Shown piece by piece: positions 56,752-64,000 of a stretch of DNA of 64,000 nt. The notes under the pieces were generated by a model. It searched no databases. It was given only the letters and a program-made list of their open reading frames with translations, and was not told the DNA's origin. How positions within the stretch are numbered: the first letter of the stretch is position 1; each line of letters opens with the position of its first letter. The position numbers and the translations under genes are program-made. Source of the stretch: Pseudogulbenkiania ferrooxidans 2002 (GTDB taxonomy: Bacteria > Pseudomonadota > Gammaproteobacteria > Burkholderiales > Chromobacteriaceae); contig NZ_ACIS01000012.1 of the NCBI RefSeq assembly GCF_000174355.1, positions 20,795 through 84,794 on the forward strand, read 5' to 3'.

Positions 56752-58215
56752 ATGATGCTGAACCTGAAAGACCCGTCGCTGCTCAAGCAGCAGTGCTATC
56801 TCAACGGTGAGTGGCTGGACGCCGACAACGGCGAGACCATCCCGGTCACCAACCCCGCCACCGGCGAGATTATCGCCCACGTGCCGAAAATGGGCCGCGC
56901 CGAAGCCGAGCGCGCCGTGGCCGGCGCTGCCGAAGCGTTCAAGAGCTGGAAGAAGAAGTCGGCCAAGGAGCGCGCCAACCTGCTGCGCAAGTGGTTCGAC
57001 CTGATGATGGCCAACCAGGAAGACCTCGGCGTCATCCTGACCGCCGAACAGGGCAAGCCGCTGGCTGAGGCCAAGGGCGAAATCGCCTACGGCGCCAGCT
57101 ACATCGAGTGGTACGCCGAAGAAGCCAAGCGCATCTACGGCGACACCATTCCGTCCACCGGCGCCGACAAGCGCATCCTGGTGACCAAGGAGCCGATCGG
57201 CGTCACCGCCGCGATCACGCCGTGGAACTTCCCCAACGCCATGATCACGCGCAAGGCCGCTCCGGCCATGGCCGCCGGCTGCCCGATGGTGGTGCGCCCG
57301 GCCAGCCAGACGCCGCTGTCGGCGCTGGCCATCGCCGAGCTGGCGCACCGCGCCGGCATCCCGGCAGGCGTGTTCTCGGTGATCACCGGCGGCTCCAGCG
57401 AAATCGGCGCCGTGCTGACCGGCTCCGACACGGTGAAGAAATTCTCCTTCACCGGCTCCACAGAAGTGGGCCGCAAGCTGATCGCGCAGTGTGCCGATAC
57501 CGTGAAGAAAGTGTCGATGGAACTGGGCGGCAACGCGCCGTTCATCGTGTTCGACGACGCTGACCTCGACGCCGCGGTCGAAGGCGCGATGATTTCCAAG
57601 TACCGCAACGCCGGCCAGACCTGCGTCTGCGCCAACCGCATCCTGGTGCAGGACGGCGTGTACGACGCCTTCGCCGAGAAATTCGCCGCCGCCGTCGCCA
57701 AGCTGCAGGTGGGTAACGGCCTGGAAGCCGGCGTGACGCAAGGCCCGATGATCGACCTGAACGCGGTGGCCAAGGTGGAAGAGCACATCGCCGACGCGCT
57801 GGCCAAGGGCGGCAAGCTGGTCACCGGCGGCAAGCGCCACGCCCTGGGCCACAGCTTCTTCGAGCCGACCGTGATCACCGGCGTGACGCCGCAGATGAAG
57901 GTCGCCAAGGAAGAAACCTTCGGCCCGCTGGCGCCGCTGTTCCGCTTCAAGACCGAAGAAGAAGCGATCCAGATGGCCAACGACACCGAGTTCGGCCTGG
58001 CCTCGTACTTCTACGCGCGCGACATCGGCCGCATCTTCCGCGTCTCCGAAGGCTTGGAGTACGGCATGGTCGCGGTCAACAGCGGCATCCTCTCCAACGA
58101 GGCCGCGCCGTTCGGTGGCGTGAAGCAATCCGGCCTGGGCCGCGAGGGCTCCAAGTACGGCATCGAAGACTATCTGGAAATCAAGTACGTGCTGCTGGGC
58201 GGTATCGACCGCTGA
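56752..58215 (+). CDS. gabD: Succinate-semialdehyde dehydrogenase (NAD(P)+)
   Basis: The 487-residue ALDH has the general base E257 in 'VSMELGGNAPF', the catalytic C291 in 'NAGQTCVCANR', and 'PWNFPNAMITRKAAPA'. The sequence 'QTCVCANR' with a second cysteine is the GabD signature. It oxidises succinate semialdehyde to succinate for the TCA cycle. The usual cofactor-site lysine of the 'KPA' motif reads arginine here ('MVVRPASQTP', R182), a conservative change. It follows gabT by 60 nt across the inverted repeat. Confidence 0.95.
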   Translation: MMLNLKDPSLLKQQCYLNGEWLDADNGETIPVTNPATGEIIAHVPKMGRAEAERAVAGAAEAFKSWKKKSAKERANLLRKWFDLMMANQEDLGVILTAEQGKPLAEAKGEIAYGASYIEWYAEEAKRIYGDTIPSTGADKRILVTKEPIGVTAAITPWNFPNAMITRKAAPAMAAGCPMVVRPASQTPLSALAIAELAHRAGIPAGVFSVITGGSSEIGAVLTGSDTVKKFSFTGSTEVGRKLIAQCADTVKKVSMELGGNAPFIVFDDADLDAAVEGAMISKYRNAGQTCVCANRILVQDGVYDAFAEKFAAAVAKLQVGNGLEAGVTQGPMIDLNAVAKVEEHIADALAKGGKLVTGGKRHALGHSFFEPTVITGVTPQMKVAKEETFGPLAPLFRFKTEEEAIQMANDTEFGLASYFYARDIGRIFRVSEGLEYGMVAVNSGILSNEAAPFGGVKQSGLGREGSKYGIEDYLEIKYVLLGGIDR

Positions 58216-58252
58216 TGAATTTGTAAGACCCTGTCAGGTGTGAAGCGAATTA

Positions 58253-58281
58253 GGGCCGGCTGAGACCGGCCCCTTTTTTTT
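58253..58281 (+). terminator. Intrinsic terminator of gabTD
   Basis: A GGGCCGG/CCGGCCC stem with a 6-nt loop is followed by eight T, 38 nt after gabD. Confidence 0.9.
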
Positions 58282-58285
58282 GCCG

Positions 58286-58313
58286 CTTGGCCGAACGACA
58301 GGCTTCGGCCAAC
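58286..58313. repeat. Second inverted pair of the uptake-like 10-mer
   Basis: CTTGGCCGAA (58286-58295, one mismatch) and TTCGGCCAAC (58304-58313) face each other across 8 nt, right after the gabTD terminator and before the convergent gene. Confidence 0.6.
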
Positions 58314-58333
58314 CTTGGCGGCAACGCCCGGTC

Positions 58334-59773
58334 TCAGTGCAGCCGCGCCACCCGCTCCGACAGCGGAATCCCCGCTTCCTTGAGGCAGGAAGCCAGGTCG
58401 TGGAACGACAACTCGCGGTCCGGCGCCACATCCGGCACCAGCATCCACGGCGTATGGGCCAGGACCTCCTCGCTGCCTTTCAGCTTGAGCCCGACGTCGT
58501 AGCCCTGCAGCTCGGGCTGATACTCCGCCACGGCTTCCAGCTCCTGCAGACCGCCCTGGCCCGCCGCCACCAGCGCCACCGTCATGCCCAGGCGCTTGCG
58601 GTTCCAGGCCTGCACCCCGGCGGACAACGCCTCCCACCATGGCAACGGCGTGAACAGTTCGGCCTCGCCGTACTCCATCTCGCTGGCGATGGCCTGCTGC
58701 ACCACCGGCATGGTCAGCTCCAGCGCCTTGCGGCCGAGCTGACGCACCCGCTCCACGGTCAGCACGCCGCGCTCGACGATGAACGGAATCCACGCCAGCA
58801 CCAGCTGCGGCTGCTGGGTCTTGCGCGCCGCCTCGAAGGTGGCGCGCGCCGGCTCCGGCTCGACCGGGGCGAAATCGCAGCCGCTGTCCATCACCGGCGC
58901 CAGGTGCACCAGGTTCTGGCAGGAGCGCTCGTTGAGCATGTCGAGTGTGAAGAGGGTCGGCGACACCCACAGAATGGCCTGCGACGGCACGTCCAGCGCA
59001 TCCGCCAGCACCCCCTCGATGCGCTCCAGCAGCGGGAAGTGCCACCACACCCCGCCCTGCGCGCGCGAGAACGCCAACGGCAGCGCCCACAGCTCGAACG
59101 ACACGCTGCTGCCGTCCTGGCGCACCACCTCGGGGAAGGCGATGCAGTCGCGCGCGGTATCGACCAGCAGCTGGCGCGCCGGCACCTCGCCCTGCAACGC
59201 CAGCTGGGCCTCGGTGAACACCGCTTGGTCGCCGCCCGCCAACGCCATCTGCACGTCGGCGGAGAGCTGCACCCGGCGCACCGGGTCGACCACCGCGGCC
59301 TGGGCGGTTTCGGCCAGCGAACGGATCGCGCGCGCACGCTCGGCCGGCGGCAGCGGCTCGCTCGGCCCGACCCGCATCTCGCGCGCCTTCGGCCCCATGT
59401 CGCGCTCGTTGTAGACCTGCTGCAGGCGCTGATAGACCGTCATCGCCTCGTCGCAGATGGACTGCAGGCGGGCGGCGCTGGGCACCTCGTCGCGGAAGGA
59501 AAAATCGAACAGCCGGAAGCCGCTGTTGCAGACGTAATGGGTCAGCTGCTCCTCGTCGTCGAACAGCACGGCACTGGCGAACTCGGTGCTGTCGCGGCCG
59601 GCGAACGGCGTCACGTCGTTGCCGACCAGGCGGCAGACGAAGGCGGGCGATCCGGTGTGGACCACGTACTCCCACGGCTCCAGTCCGGCCTCGTCCACGG
59701 CGTCGCCGAAAATGAAACGGCTGGGCGGCTGCGGCTCACCCTTGATGCGGGCATTGCGGGGATGGGGTTTCAT
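58334..59773 (-). CDS. Hypothetical protein of 479 residues
   Basis: No family was recognised. The protein is acidic, soluble and without a signal peptide or membrane helix. Notable stretches are 'EPWEYVVHTGSPAFVCRLVGND', 'SGFRLFDFSFRDEVPSAARLQSICDEAMTVYQRLQQ', 'FPLLERIEGVLADALDVPSQAILWVSPTLFTLDMLNERS' and 'GYDVGLKLKGSEEVLAHTPWML'. Of the overlapping open frames here, this one has the normal third-base GC bias and amino-acid use; the plus-strand frame across it does not. It is convergent with gabD and has no clear operon partner. Confidence 0.65.
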   Translation of the reverse strand: MKPHPRNARIKGEPQPPSRFIFGDAVDEAGLEPWEYVVHTGSPAFVCRLVGNDVTPFAGRDSTEFASAVLFDDEEQLTHYVCNSGFRLFDFSFRDEVPSAARLQSICDEAMTVYQRLQQVYNERDMGPKAREMRVGPSEPLPPAERARAIRSLAETAQAAVVDPVRRVQLSADVQMALAGGDQAVFTEAQLALQGEVPARQLLVDTARDCIAFPEVVRQDGSSVSFELWALPLAFSRAQGGVWWHFPLLERIEGVLADALDVPSQAILWVSPTLFTLDMLNERSCQNLVHLAPVMDSGCDFAPVEPEPARATFEAARKTQQPQLVLAWIPFIVERGVLTVERVRQLGRKALELTMPVVQQAIASEMEYGEAELFTPLPWWEALSAGVQAWNRKRLGMTVALVAAGQGGLQELEAVAEYQPELQGYDVGLKLKGSEEVLAHTPWMLVPDVAPDRELSFHDLASCLKEAGIPLSERVARLH

Positions 59774-59862
59774 CGGTCTCTACATCGATCAGCGGAATAA
59801 ACGTTATATTTTACTCCGAGCCGAGCCAGCGGTGAAACCTATCGACCTCTCCGCCCGCACCC

Positions 59863-60501
59863 TTAGCGCGCCCCTCCCGCCGCCACCAGCGCCGCCATCC
59901 GTGCCGCTCCGGCGTCGCCGCTCGCCGCCAGCCCGGCGGCCACGCCCGCCCGGTTGGCCGCGGCTTGGTTCTGGCTCGCCTTCCATTTGCCTTCCAGCAG
60001 ACTAACGACGATCTCGATGCCGACCACCGCCGCCAACAGCTTGTCGATGTAGTCGGCCGGGGCATCGCTCAACTGCCAGGGCGACGCCATGCCGGCTTCG
60101 TGCTCGGCCGTCAGCAGCGTCAGCTGTTCGCGCAGCCAGTCCCGGTCATCGATCACGCGCAGCCGGCCGTAGGCGTGCACCGCCACGTAGTTCCAGGTCG
60201 GAACCGCCTTGCCGTCCGTGCGCTTGCTCGGATACCAACCCGGCGACACATAGGCGTCGGGACCGTGGAAGACCACCAGTGCCTCGCACTCCCCCGTGAC
60301 GTTGCGCCACAAGGGGTTGGCGCGCGCGACATGGCCGCGCAGGCAGCCCGACGGGGCCGGGTCGGGCGACCACAGCAGCGGGATGTGGTTAGCCTCGAGC
60401 CCCGCCGCCGTCGACGCGACCAACGTGGCCAACGGCGCCAAGCGCATCAGCTCGTGCATGGCCTCCGTGCTCGGGGCCTCGAAATGTTTGGGCAGGTACA
60501 T
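59863..60501 (-). CDS. FMN-binding negative transcriptional regulator, PaiB family
   Basis: The 212-residue protein starts 'MYLPKHFEAPSTEAMHELMRLAPLATLV' and contains 'HIPLLWSPDPAPSGCLRGHVARANPLWR', 'HGPDAYVSPGWYPSKRTDGKAVPTWNYVAVHAYGRLR' and 'YIDKLLAAVVGIEIVVSLLEGKWKASQN', all PaiB hallmarks of a split-barrel flavin-binding fold. In Bacillus, paiB is next to the acetyltransferase gene paiA and affects sporulation and degradative enzymes. Here a GNAT gene ends 1 nt upstream, forming a comparable pair. Confidence 0.9.
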   Translation of the reverse strand: MYLPKHFEAPSTEAMHELMRLAPLATLVASTAAGLEANHIPLLWSPDPAPSGCLRGHVARANPLWRNVTGECEALVVFHGPDAYVSPGWYPSKRTDGKAVPTWNYVAVHAYGRLRVIDDRDWLREQLTLLTAEHEAGMASPWQLSDAPADYIDKLLAAVVGIEIVVSLLEGKWKASQNQAAANRAGVAAGLAASGDAGAARMAALVAAGGAR

Positions 60502-60502
60502 T

Positions 60503-61099
60503 TCACGCCTCCCGGCTATCCAGCTTGAAGCGCAGGTGCTGCCGCACCGCCGGCCACTCCTGATCGATGATCGAGAACACCACGGTGTCGCGGTAAACGC
60601 CGTCGCCCAGCAGCTGGTGATTGCGTAGGATGCCATCCTGCTTGGCCCCGAGCCGGGCGATCGCCGCACGCGACGCCTGGTTCATCCAGCTGGTGCGAAA
60701 CTCCACCGCGATGCAGCCCAGCGCATCGAAGGCATGCGCGAGCAGCATCAACTTGCACTCGGTATTGATTGCCGTGCGCTGCGCGCTGTGCGCGTACCAG
60801 GTCGAACCGATCTCGACGCGCCGCCGTTCCTGTTCGACATTCATGAAGGTGGTCATGCCGCACAGCTCGCCCTTGTCGAGTCGGCGTACCGCGAACGGCA
60901 GCATGCTGCCCTGCTCCGACAGCGTCAGACGGCGCTCGATCTCGGCGCGCATGCCGTCCGGGGTCGGGATCGCGGTATACCACAAACGCCACAACTCCCC
61001 GTCGCGGACCGCTGCCGCCAGACCATCATGGTGCTCCAGCGTCAGCGGCTCCAGCCGGGCGTACCGTCCATTCAAGGTGATCGGCTCACAGAACCTCAT
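60503..61099 (-). CDS. GNAT-family N-acetyltransferase (RimJ/RimL-like)
   Basis: The 198-residue acetyltransferase has the acetyl-CoA region 'VEIGSTWYAHSAQRTAINTECKLMLLAHAFDALGCIAVEFRTSWMNQASRAAIARLGAKQDGILRNH', typical of the RimJ/RimL/AlaT group. It could acetylate a protein N-terminus, a polyamine or a drug; the target is not readable. Its stop is 1 nt before the paiB start, so the two are co-translated. The rhodanese gene lies 47 nt upstream. Confidence 0.85.
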   Translation of the reverse strand: MRFCEPITLNGRYARLEPLTLEHHDGLAAAVRDGELWRLWYTAIPTPDGMRAEIERRLTLSEQGSMLPFAVRRLDKGELCGMTTFMNVEQERRRVEIGSTWYAHSAQRTAINTECKLMLLAHAFDALGCIAVEFRTSWMNQASRAAIARLGAKQDGILRNHQLLGDGVYRDTVVFSIIDQEWPAVRQHLRFKLDSREA

Positions 61100-61146
61100 T
61101 GCATGCTCCCTTCAACCACGTATCAAAGCGCTTCATAGCTCCACCC

Positions 61147-61554
61147 TCAGCATGAGCAGGCCGCCGGACCGCTCGGCCCGGCTTGCCGGGCCAGCTCGCC
61201 GGTCACGGTCGCATAGCCGTCGCGCTTCCACCAATCAACGCCGCCGATCAGTTCGCGCACCGGGAACCCCAGCTCCGCCAGCTTCAGCGCCCCCTTGGTC
61301 GACGCGTTGCAGCCGATGCCGTCGCAGAACGTCACCAGCAGGCGGTCGCGCGGCAGATCCGCGGTGCTCTCCGCCGTCATCAGACGATGCGGCCGACTGA
61401 GCGCGCCGGGCAGGGTCTCGCGGGCATAGGCATCGGCCGAGCGGGCATCGATCAGCAACAGCGGTTCGCCACGCTCCAGCATGGCGTAGACATCGGCCGA
61501 ATCGATTTCGTAGGCCAGCTTGGCCGCATAAAACGCACACGGATCCATCAGCAT
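61147..61554 (-). CDS. Rhodanese-like sulfurtransferase
   Basis: The 135-residue single rhodanese domain contains 'LLIDARSADAYARETLPGALSRPHRL' and the active loop 'LLVTFCDGIGCNAST', in which the first cysteine is catalytic. It ends with a cysteine-rich tail ('AACSC'). It moves sulfane sulfur or detoxifies cyanide or sulfide; the acceptor is unknown. ATG at 61554 has GGAG 6 nt upstream. It heads the rhodanese-GNAT-PaiB group, divergent from the MocR-type regulator. Confidence 0.88.
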   Translation of the reverse strand: MLMDPCAFYAAKLAYEIDSADVYAMLERGEPLLLIDARSADAYARETLPGALSRPHRLMTAESTADLPRDRLLVTFCDGIGCNASTKGALKLAELGFPVRELIGGVDWWKRDGYATVTGELARQAGPSGPAACSC

Positions 61555-61615
61555 CTCGGACTCCTCTTCCCAGAGTGGACATGGAGTCAGGCTACAGGCA
61601 AAGTCATCCCGTCAA

Positions 61616-61651
61616 AAGAACCACTTTGCCATCACTTAAGGAACCACCTTG
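61616..61651. promoter_or_regulatory. Direct repeats in the rhodanese/MocR intergenic region
   Basis: AAGAACCACTTTG (61616-61628) and AAGGAACCACCTTG (61638-61651) are direct repeats with their GAACCAC cores 23 bp apart. The second includes the TTG start codon of the regulator gene. Direct-repeat sites of this size are typical of MocR regulators, so binding could block both transcription and translation start. Confidence 0.6.
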
Positions 61652-63121
61652 AGCAGCGATTGGATCGTCGACGCCCTGCAGCAAGTCCTCCAACGCGAGG
61701 GCAGCGAAGCACTGCACCGCCAGCTCTATCATCAGCTGCGCGACTGGATCCGCCAGGGACGCCTATCCGGCGGCGGCACCCTGCCCGCCTCGCGCCAGCT
61801 GGCACGCGAGCTGCGACTGGGGCGCAACACCGTGCTCGCTGCCTACGACCAGCTGCAGGCCGAAGGCTACCTGGAGAGCCGGCACGGCTCGGGCACCTAC
61901 GTCTCGGATGTCTTCACCGGGCGCGACGCACCGTCACCCGCGGCAGGAGCCCGCCTGCCCGGCCTCAGCCAGCGCGGTGAGCAACTGAGTCGCCACAGCA
62001 ATCTGCCGCAAGGCGTGCTCGGCGCCTTCGCACCGGGCGTCCCGGCGCTGGATGCCTTCCCGCAGCAGCAATGGCAACGTCTGTTGTCGCGCCACAACAA
62101 GCAGCCCAGCCTCGACTGGCTCGGCTACTGCCACGATGGCGGGCTGCCGGCGCTGCGCGAGGTGCTGTGCGATTACCTGCGCCAGTCACGCTCGGTACTG
62201 TGCCGTCCGGAACAGATCGTGATCACTCAGGGCGCCCAGCAGGCATTGGAACTGTGCGCCCGCCTGCTGGCCGATCCCGGTGACACGGTTTGGCTGGAAG
62301 AACCCGGTTACGCCGGGGCGCAGGCGGCGATGACCGCCGCCGGCCTCGACATCGTGCCGGTTCCGGTCGACGCAGAAGGATTGAACCCGGCCCTGGCCCC
62401 TCCCGCGCGCGCTCCACGGCTGATCTATGCCACCCCGTCGCACCAATACCCCAGTGGCGTGGTGATGACGCTGGGACGGCGCCTGGAGTTGCTGAAGTTG
62501 GCCGAAGCCCACCGCAGCTGGATCGTCGAGGACGACTACGACAGCGAATTCCGCTACCACTCGCAGCCGCTCGCCTCACTGCAGGGGCTGGCCAACGGTG
62601 GTGCCGTAATCTATCTTGGCACCTTCAGCAAGGTCATGTATCCCGGCCTGCGCCTGGGATATCTAGTTCTGCCGGAAGCCCTGATCGATCCGTTCCGCGC
62701 CAGCTACGCCCGCTTATACCGAGAAGGACATTACGCCATACAGGCGGCACTGGCCGACTTCATCGCCGAAGGCCACTTTGCGCGCCACATCCGGCGCATG
62801 CGCGAGCTCTACCAGATCCGCCAGACACTGCTGCGCGAAACACTGCACCAGCGCCTGGGTGAACAGCTGCCGCTCTCCCCCGGCGAGGCCGGCATGCACC
62901 TGGTCGCCAGCCTGCCGGATACGGTGAACGAGCAGCAGCTGAGCGCCGTCGCCGCGCGCGAAAGACTATGGCTGCGTCCGCTCGCCCGGCATTTCTGGGG
63001 ACCGGCCACACGGCGGGGACTGGTACTGGGATACGCCGGGGTGCCGGAAGCCGAGTTGTGCCGTGCAGCACGACGGATGGCGGAATTGTTCGAACAGGAA
63101 ATGCAGCACCAAGGCCGGTGA
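61649..63121 (+). CDS. MocR/PdxR-type regulator (GntR HTH fused to a PLP aminotransferase domain)
   Basis: The product has 490 residues. A GntR winged helix lies at about residues 20-86 ('GTLPASRQLARELRLGRNTVLAAYDQLQAEGYLESRHGSGTYV'). A class I aminotransferase domain covers about 115-485, with the PLP lysine K328 in 'YLGTFSKVMYPGLRLGY' and 'WIVEDDYDSEF'. Such proteins bind PLP or external aldimines and act as regulators. The start is TTG behind AAGGA, inside a direct repeat. It likely controls the divergent rhodanese-GNAT-PaiB genes. No pyridoxal synthesis genes are nearby, so the name PdxR is not assured. Confidence 0.88.
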   Translation: MSSDWIVDALQQVLQREGSEALHRQLYHQLRDWIRQGRLSGGGTLPASRQLARELRLGRNTVLAAYDQLQAEGYLESRHGSGTYVSDVFTGRDAPSPAAGARLPGLSQRGEQLSRHSNLPQGVLGAFAPGVPALDAFPQQQWQRLLSRHNKQPSLDWLGYCHDGGLPALREVLCDYLRQSRSVLCRPEQIVITQGAQQALELCARLLADPGDTVWLEEPGYAGAQAAMTAAGLDIVPVPVDAEGLNPALAPPARAPRLIYATPSHQYPSGVVMTLGRRLELLKLAEAHRSWIVEDDYDSEFRYHSQPLASLQGLANGGAVIYLGTFSKVMYPGLRLGYLVLPEALIDPFRASYARLYREGHYAIQAALADFIAEGHFARHIRRMRELYQIRQTLLRETLHQRLGEQLPLSPGEAGMHLVASLPDTVNEQQLSAVAARERLWLRPLARHFWGPATRRGLVLGYAGVPEAELCRAARRMAELFEQEMQHQGR

Positions 63122-63134
63122 TCCGGCCTTTTTT
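63111..63134 (+). terminator. Terminator overlapping the end of the MocR gene
   Basis: An 8-bp stem AAGGCCGG/CCGGCCTT is followed by TTTTC. The loop TGAT contains the stop codon TGA (63119-63121), so the hairpin includes the last codons of the gene. Confidence 0.85.
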
Positions 63135-63198
63135 CTTGCCGTCTGCGGAGAGGAGGAAGGTGGACGCGGTGGAGGATTCATTCCGCCAGCACAAAGCA

Positions 63199-63228
63199 AA
63201 AAGCCCAGCTCGGATGAGCTGGGCTTTT
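63199..63228 (-). terminator. rRNA operon terminator
   Basis: A 13-bp stem AAAAGCCCAGCTC/GAGCTGGGCTTTT with a 4-nt loop is followed on the minus strand by a T-run. It ends the rRNA transcript 10 nt after 5S. Confidence 0.9.
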
Positions 63229-63237
63229 ATAAGGGGA

Positions 63238-63352
63238 GTCTGGCGGTGTCCTACTTTCACACGGCAATGCCGCACTATCATCGGCGCTAAGGCGTTTCAC
63301 GGTCCTGTTCGGGATGGGAAGGGGTGGGACCACCTCGCTAAGGCCGCCAGAC
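63238..63352 (-). rRNA. rrf: 5S ribosomal RNA
   Basis: The minus strand reads TCTGGCGGCC at the 5' side and CCGCCAGA at the 3' side, the closing stem of 5S rRNA. Between them are CCATCCCGAACAGGACCGTG-like and GCGCCGATGATAGTG-like conserved segments. The length is about 115 nt. It follows 23S by about 120 nt, and the spacer has no tRNA. Confidence 0.95.
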
Positions 63353-63471
63353 ATAAACTGTCAACAAACGGGAAGAAGCCTGGAAGCCTCTCAGCTTCCA
63401 TTTCGAATTGGGTAATCGATCGTACGTCGCACTCTCTATTCACCGCGTGGCCCAAGCCACTCAAATGATAG

Positions 63472-64000
<529 letters not shown>

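Noticed and set aside
55387..58128. Minus-strand open frame of more than 900 codons opposite gabT-gabD
   Set aside because: It runs antisense to two complete enzymes and across their intergenic hairpin; its composition is non-protein-like.
63353..63471. Search for a tRNA in the 23S-5S spacer
   Set aside because: The spacer shows no cloverleaf or T-loop sequence; it is ordinary rRNA spacer.

Overview
The window is GC-rich (roughly 63% by eye), densely coding DNA from a free-living, flagellated, aerobic betaproteobacterium. Gene content fits Neisseriales, most likely the Chromobacteriaceae (Chromobacterium, Pseudogulbenkiania, Gulbenkiania and relatives). The indicators are a cyoBCDE quinol oxidase, a polar-flagellum type fliC-flaG-fliD-fliS-fliT cluster, zipA, ylqF and yqgE-ruvX. 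The genus is an inference from content, not from an alignment. No insertion sequence, prophage, CRISPR array or tRNA was seen.

Layout. 1-2.8 kb: the end of the cytochrome bo3 operon (cyoB partial, cyoC, cyoD, cyoE). 2.8-9.3 kb: a hydroxyacid dehydrogenase, then late flagellar genes on the minus strand (flhB-like, fliK, DUF2802, fliT, fliS, fliD, flaG, fliC), with a near-consensus sigma-28 promoter in front of fliC. 9.3-21.2 kb: an eight-gene minus-strand run reading into fliC. It holds a 1596-residue multi-domain glycosyltransferase, a sugar 4-aminotransferase, a methyltransferase, an acyl carrier protein, a hexapeptide acyltransferase, a radical SAM enzyme, an aldehyde dehydrogenase and an AMP-forming acyl ligase. 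Together these look like a pathway that builds an unusual N-acylated amino sugar and attaches it to flagellin. It is the best candidate here for an undescribed system.

21.3-28.9 kb: purine salvage (S-methylthioinosine phosphorylase, hpt), galU, a TPR/glycosyltransferase-like protein, ligA and zipA. 28.9-31.6 kb: a MarR regulator with cytochrome b561 and two YceI proteins. 31.8-39.5 kb: smc, yqgE, ruvX, ylqF and small proteins. 39.6-44.4 kb: a glutarate/lysine catabolic block in which glutaryl-CoA dehydrogenase, a CoA transferase and ETF-ubiquinone oxidoreductase form one electron path, with an IclR regulator divergent from gcdH. 45.4-48.5 kb: a formaldehyde-dehydrogenase-type ADH, a CBS protein and argB. 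48.6-55 kb: tetR with a complete RND efflux system. 55.4-58.2 kb: gabT-gabD. 58.3-63.1 kb: an unknown protein, a PaiB-GNAT-rhodanese set and a divergent MocR-type regulator. 63.2-64 kb: the end of an rRNA operon (5S and the 3' part of 23S) on the minus strand.

Between the genes lie several signals that ordinary annotation would miss. There is a family of five structured, MITE-like repeats with compensating base changes in their stems (30.8-43.0 kb). A second repeat family has two copies, each about 30 nt upstream of a start codon. The 10-mer GTTGGCCGAA occurs 17 times and behaves like a DNA uptake sequence, including inverted pairs beside the gab genes. An aromatic-rich 27-codon leader peptide is followed by an attenuator-like set of stems. 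Tandem operator palindromes precede the MarR, IclR and TetR regulators.
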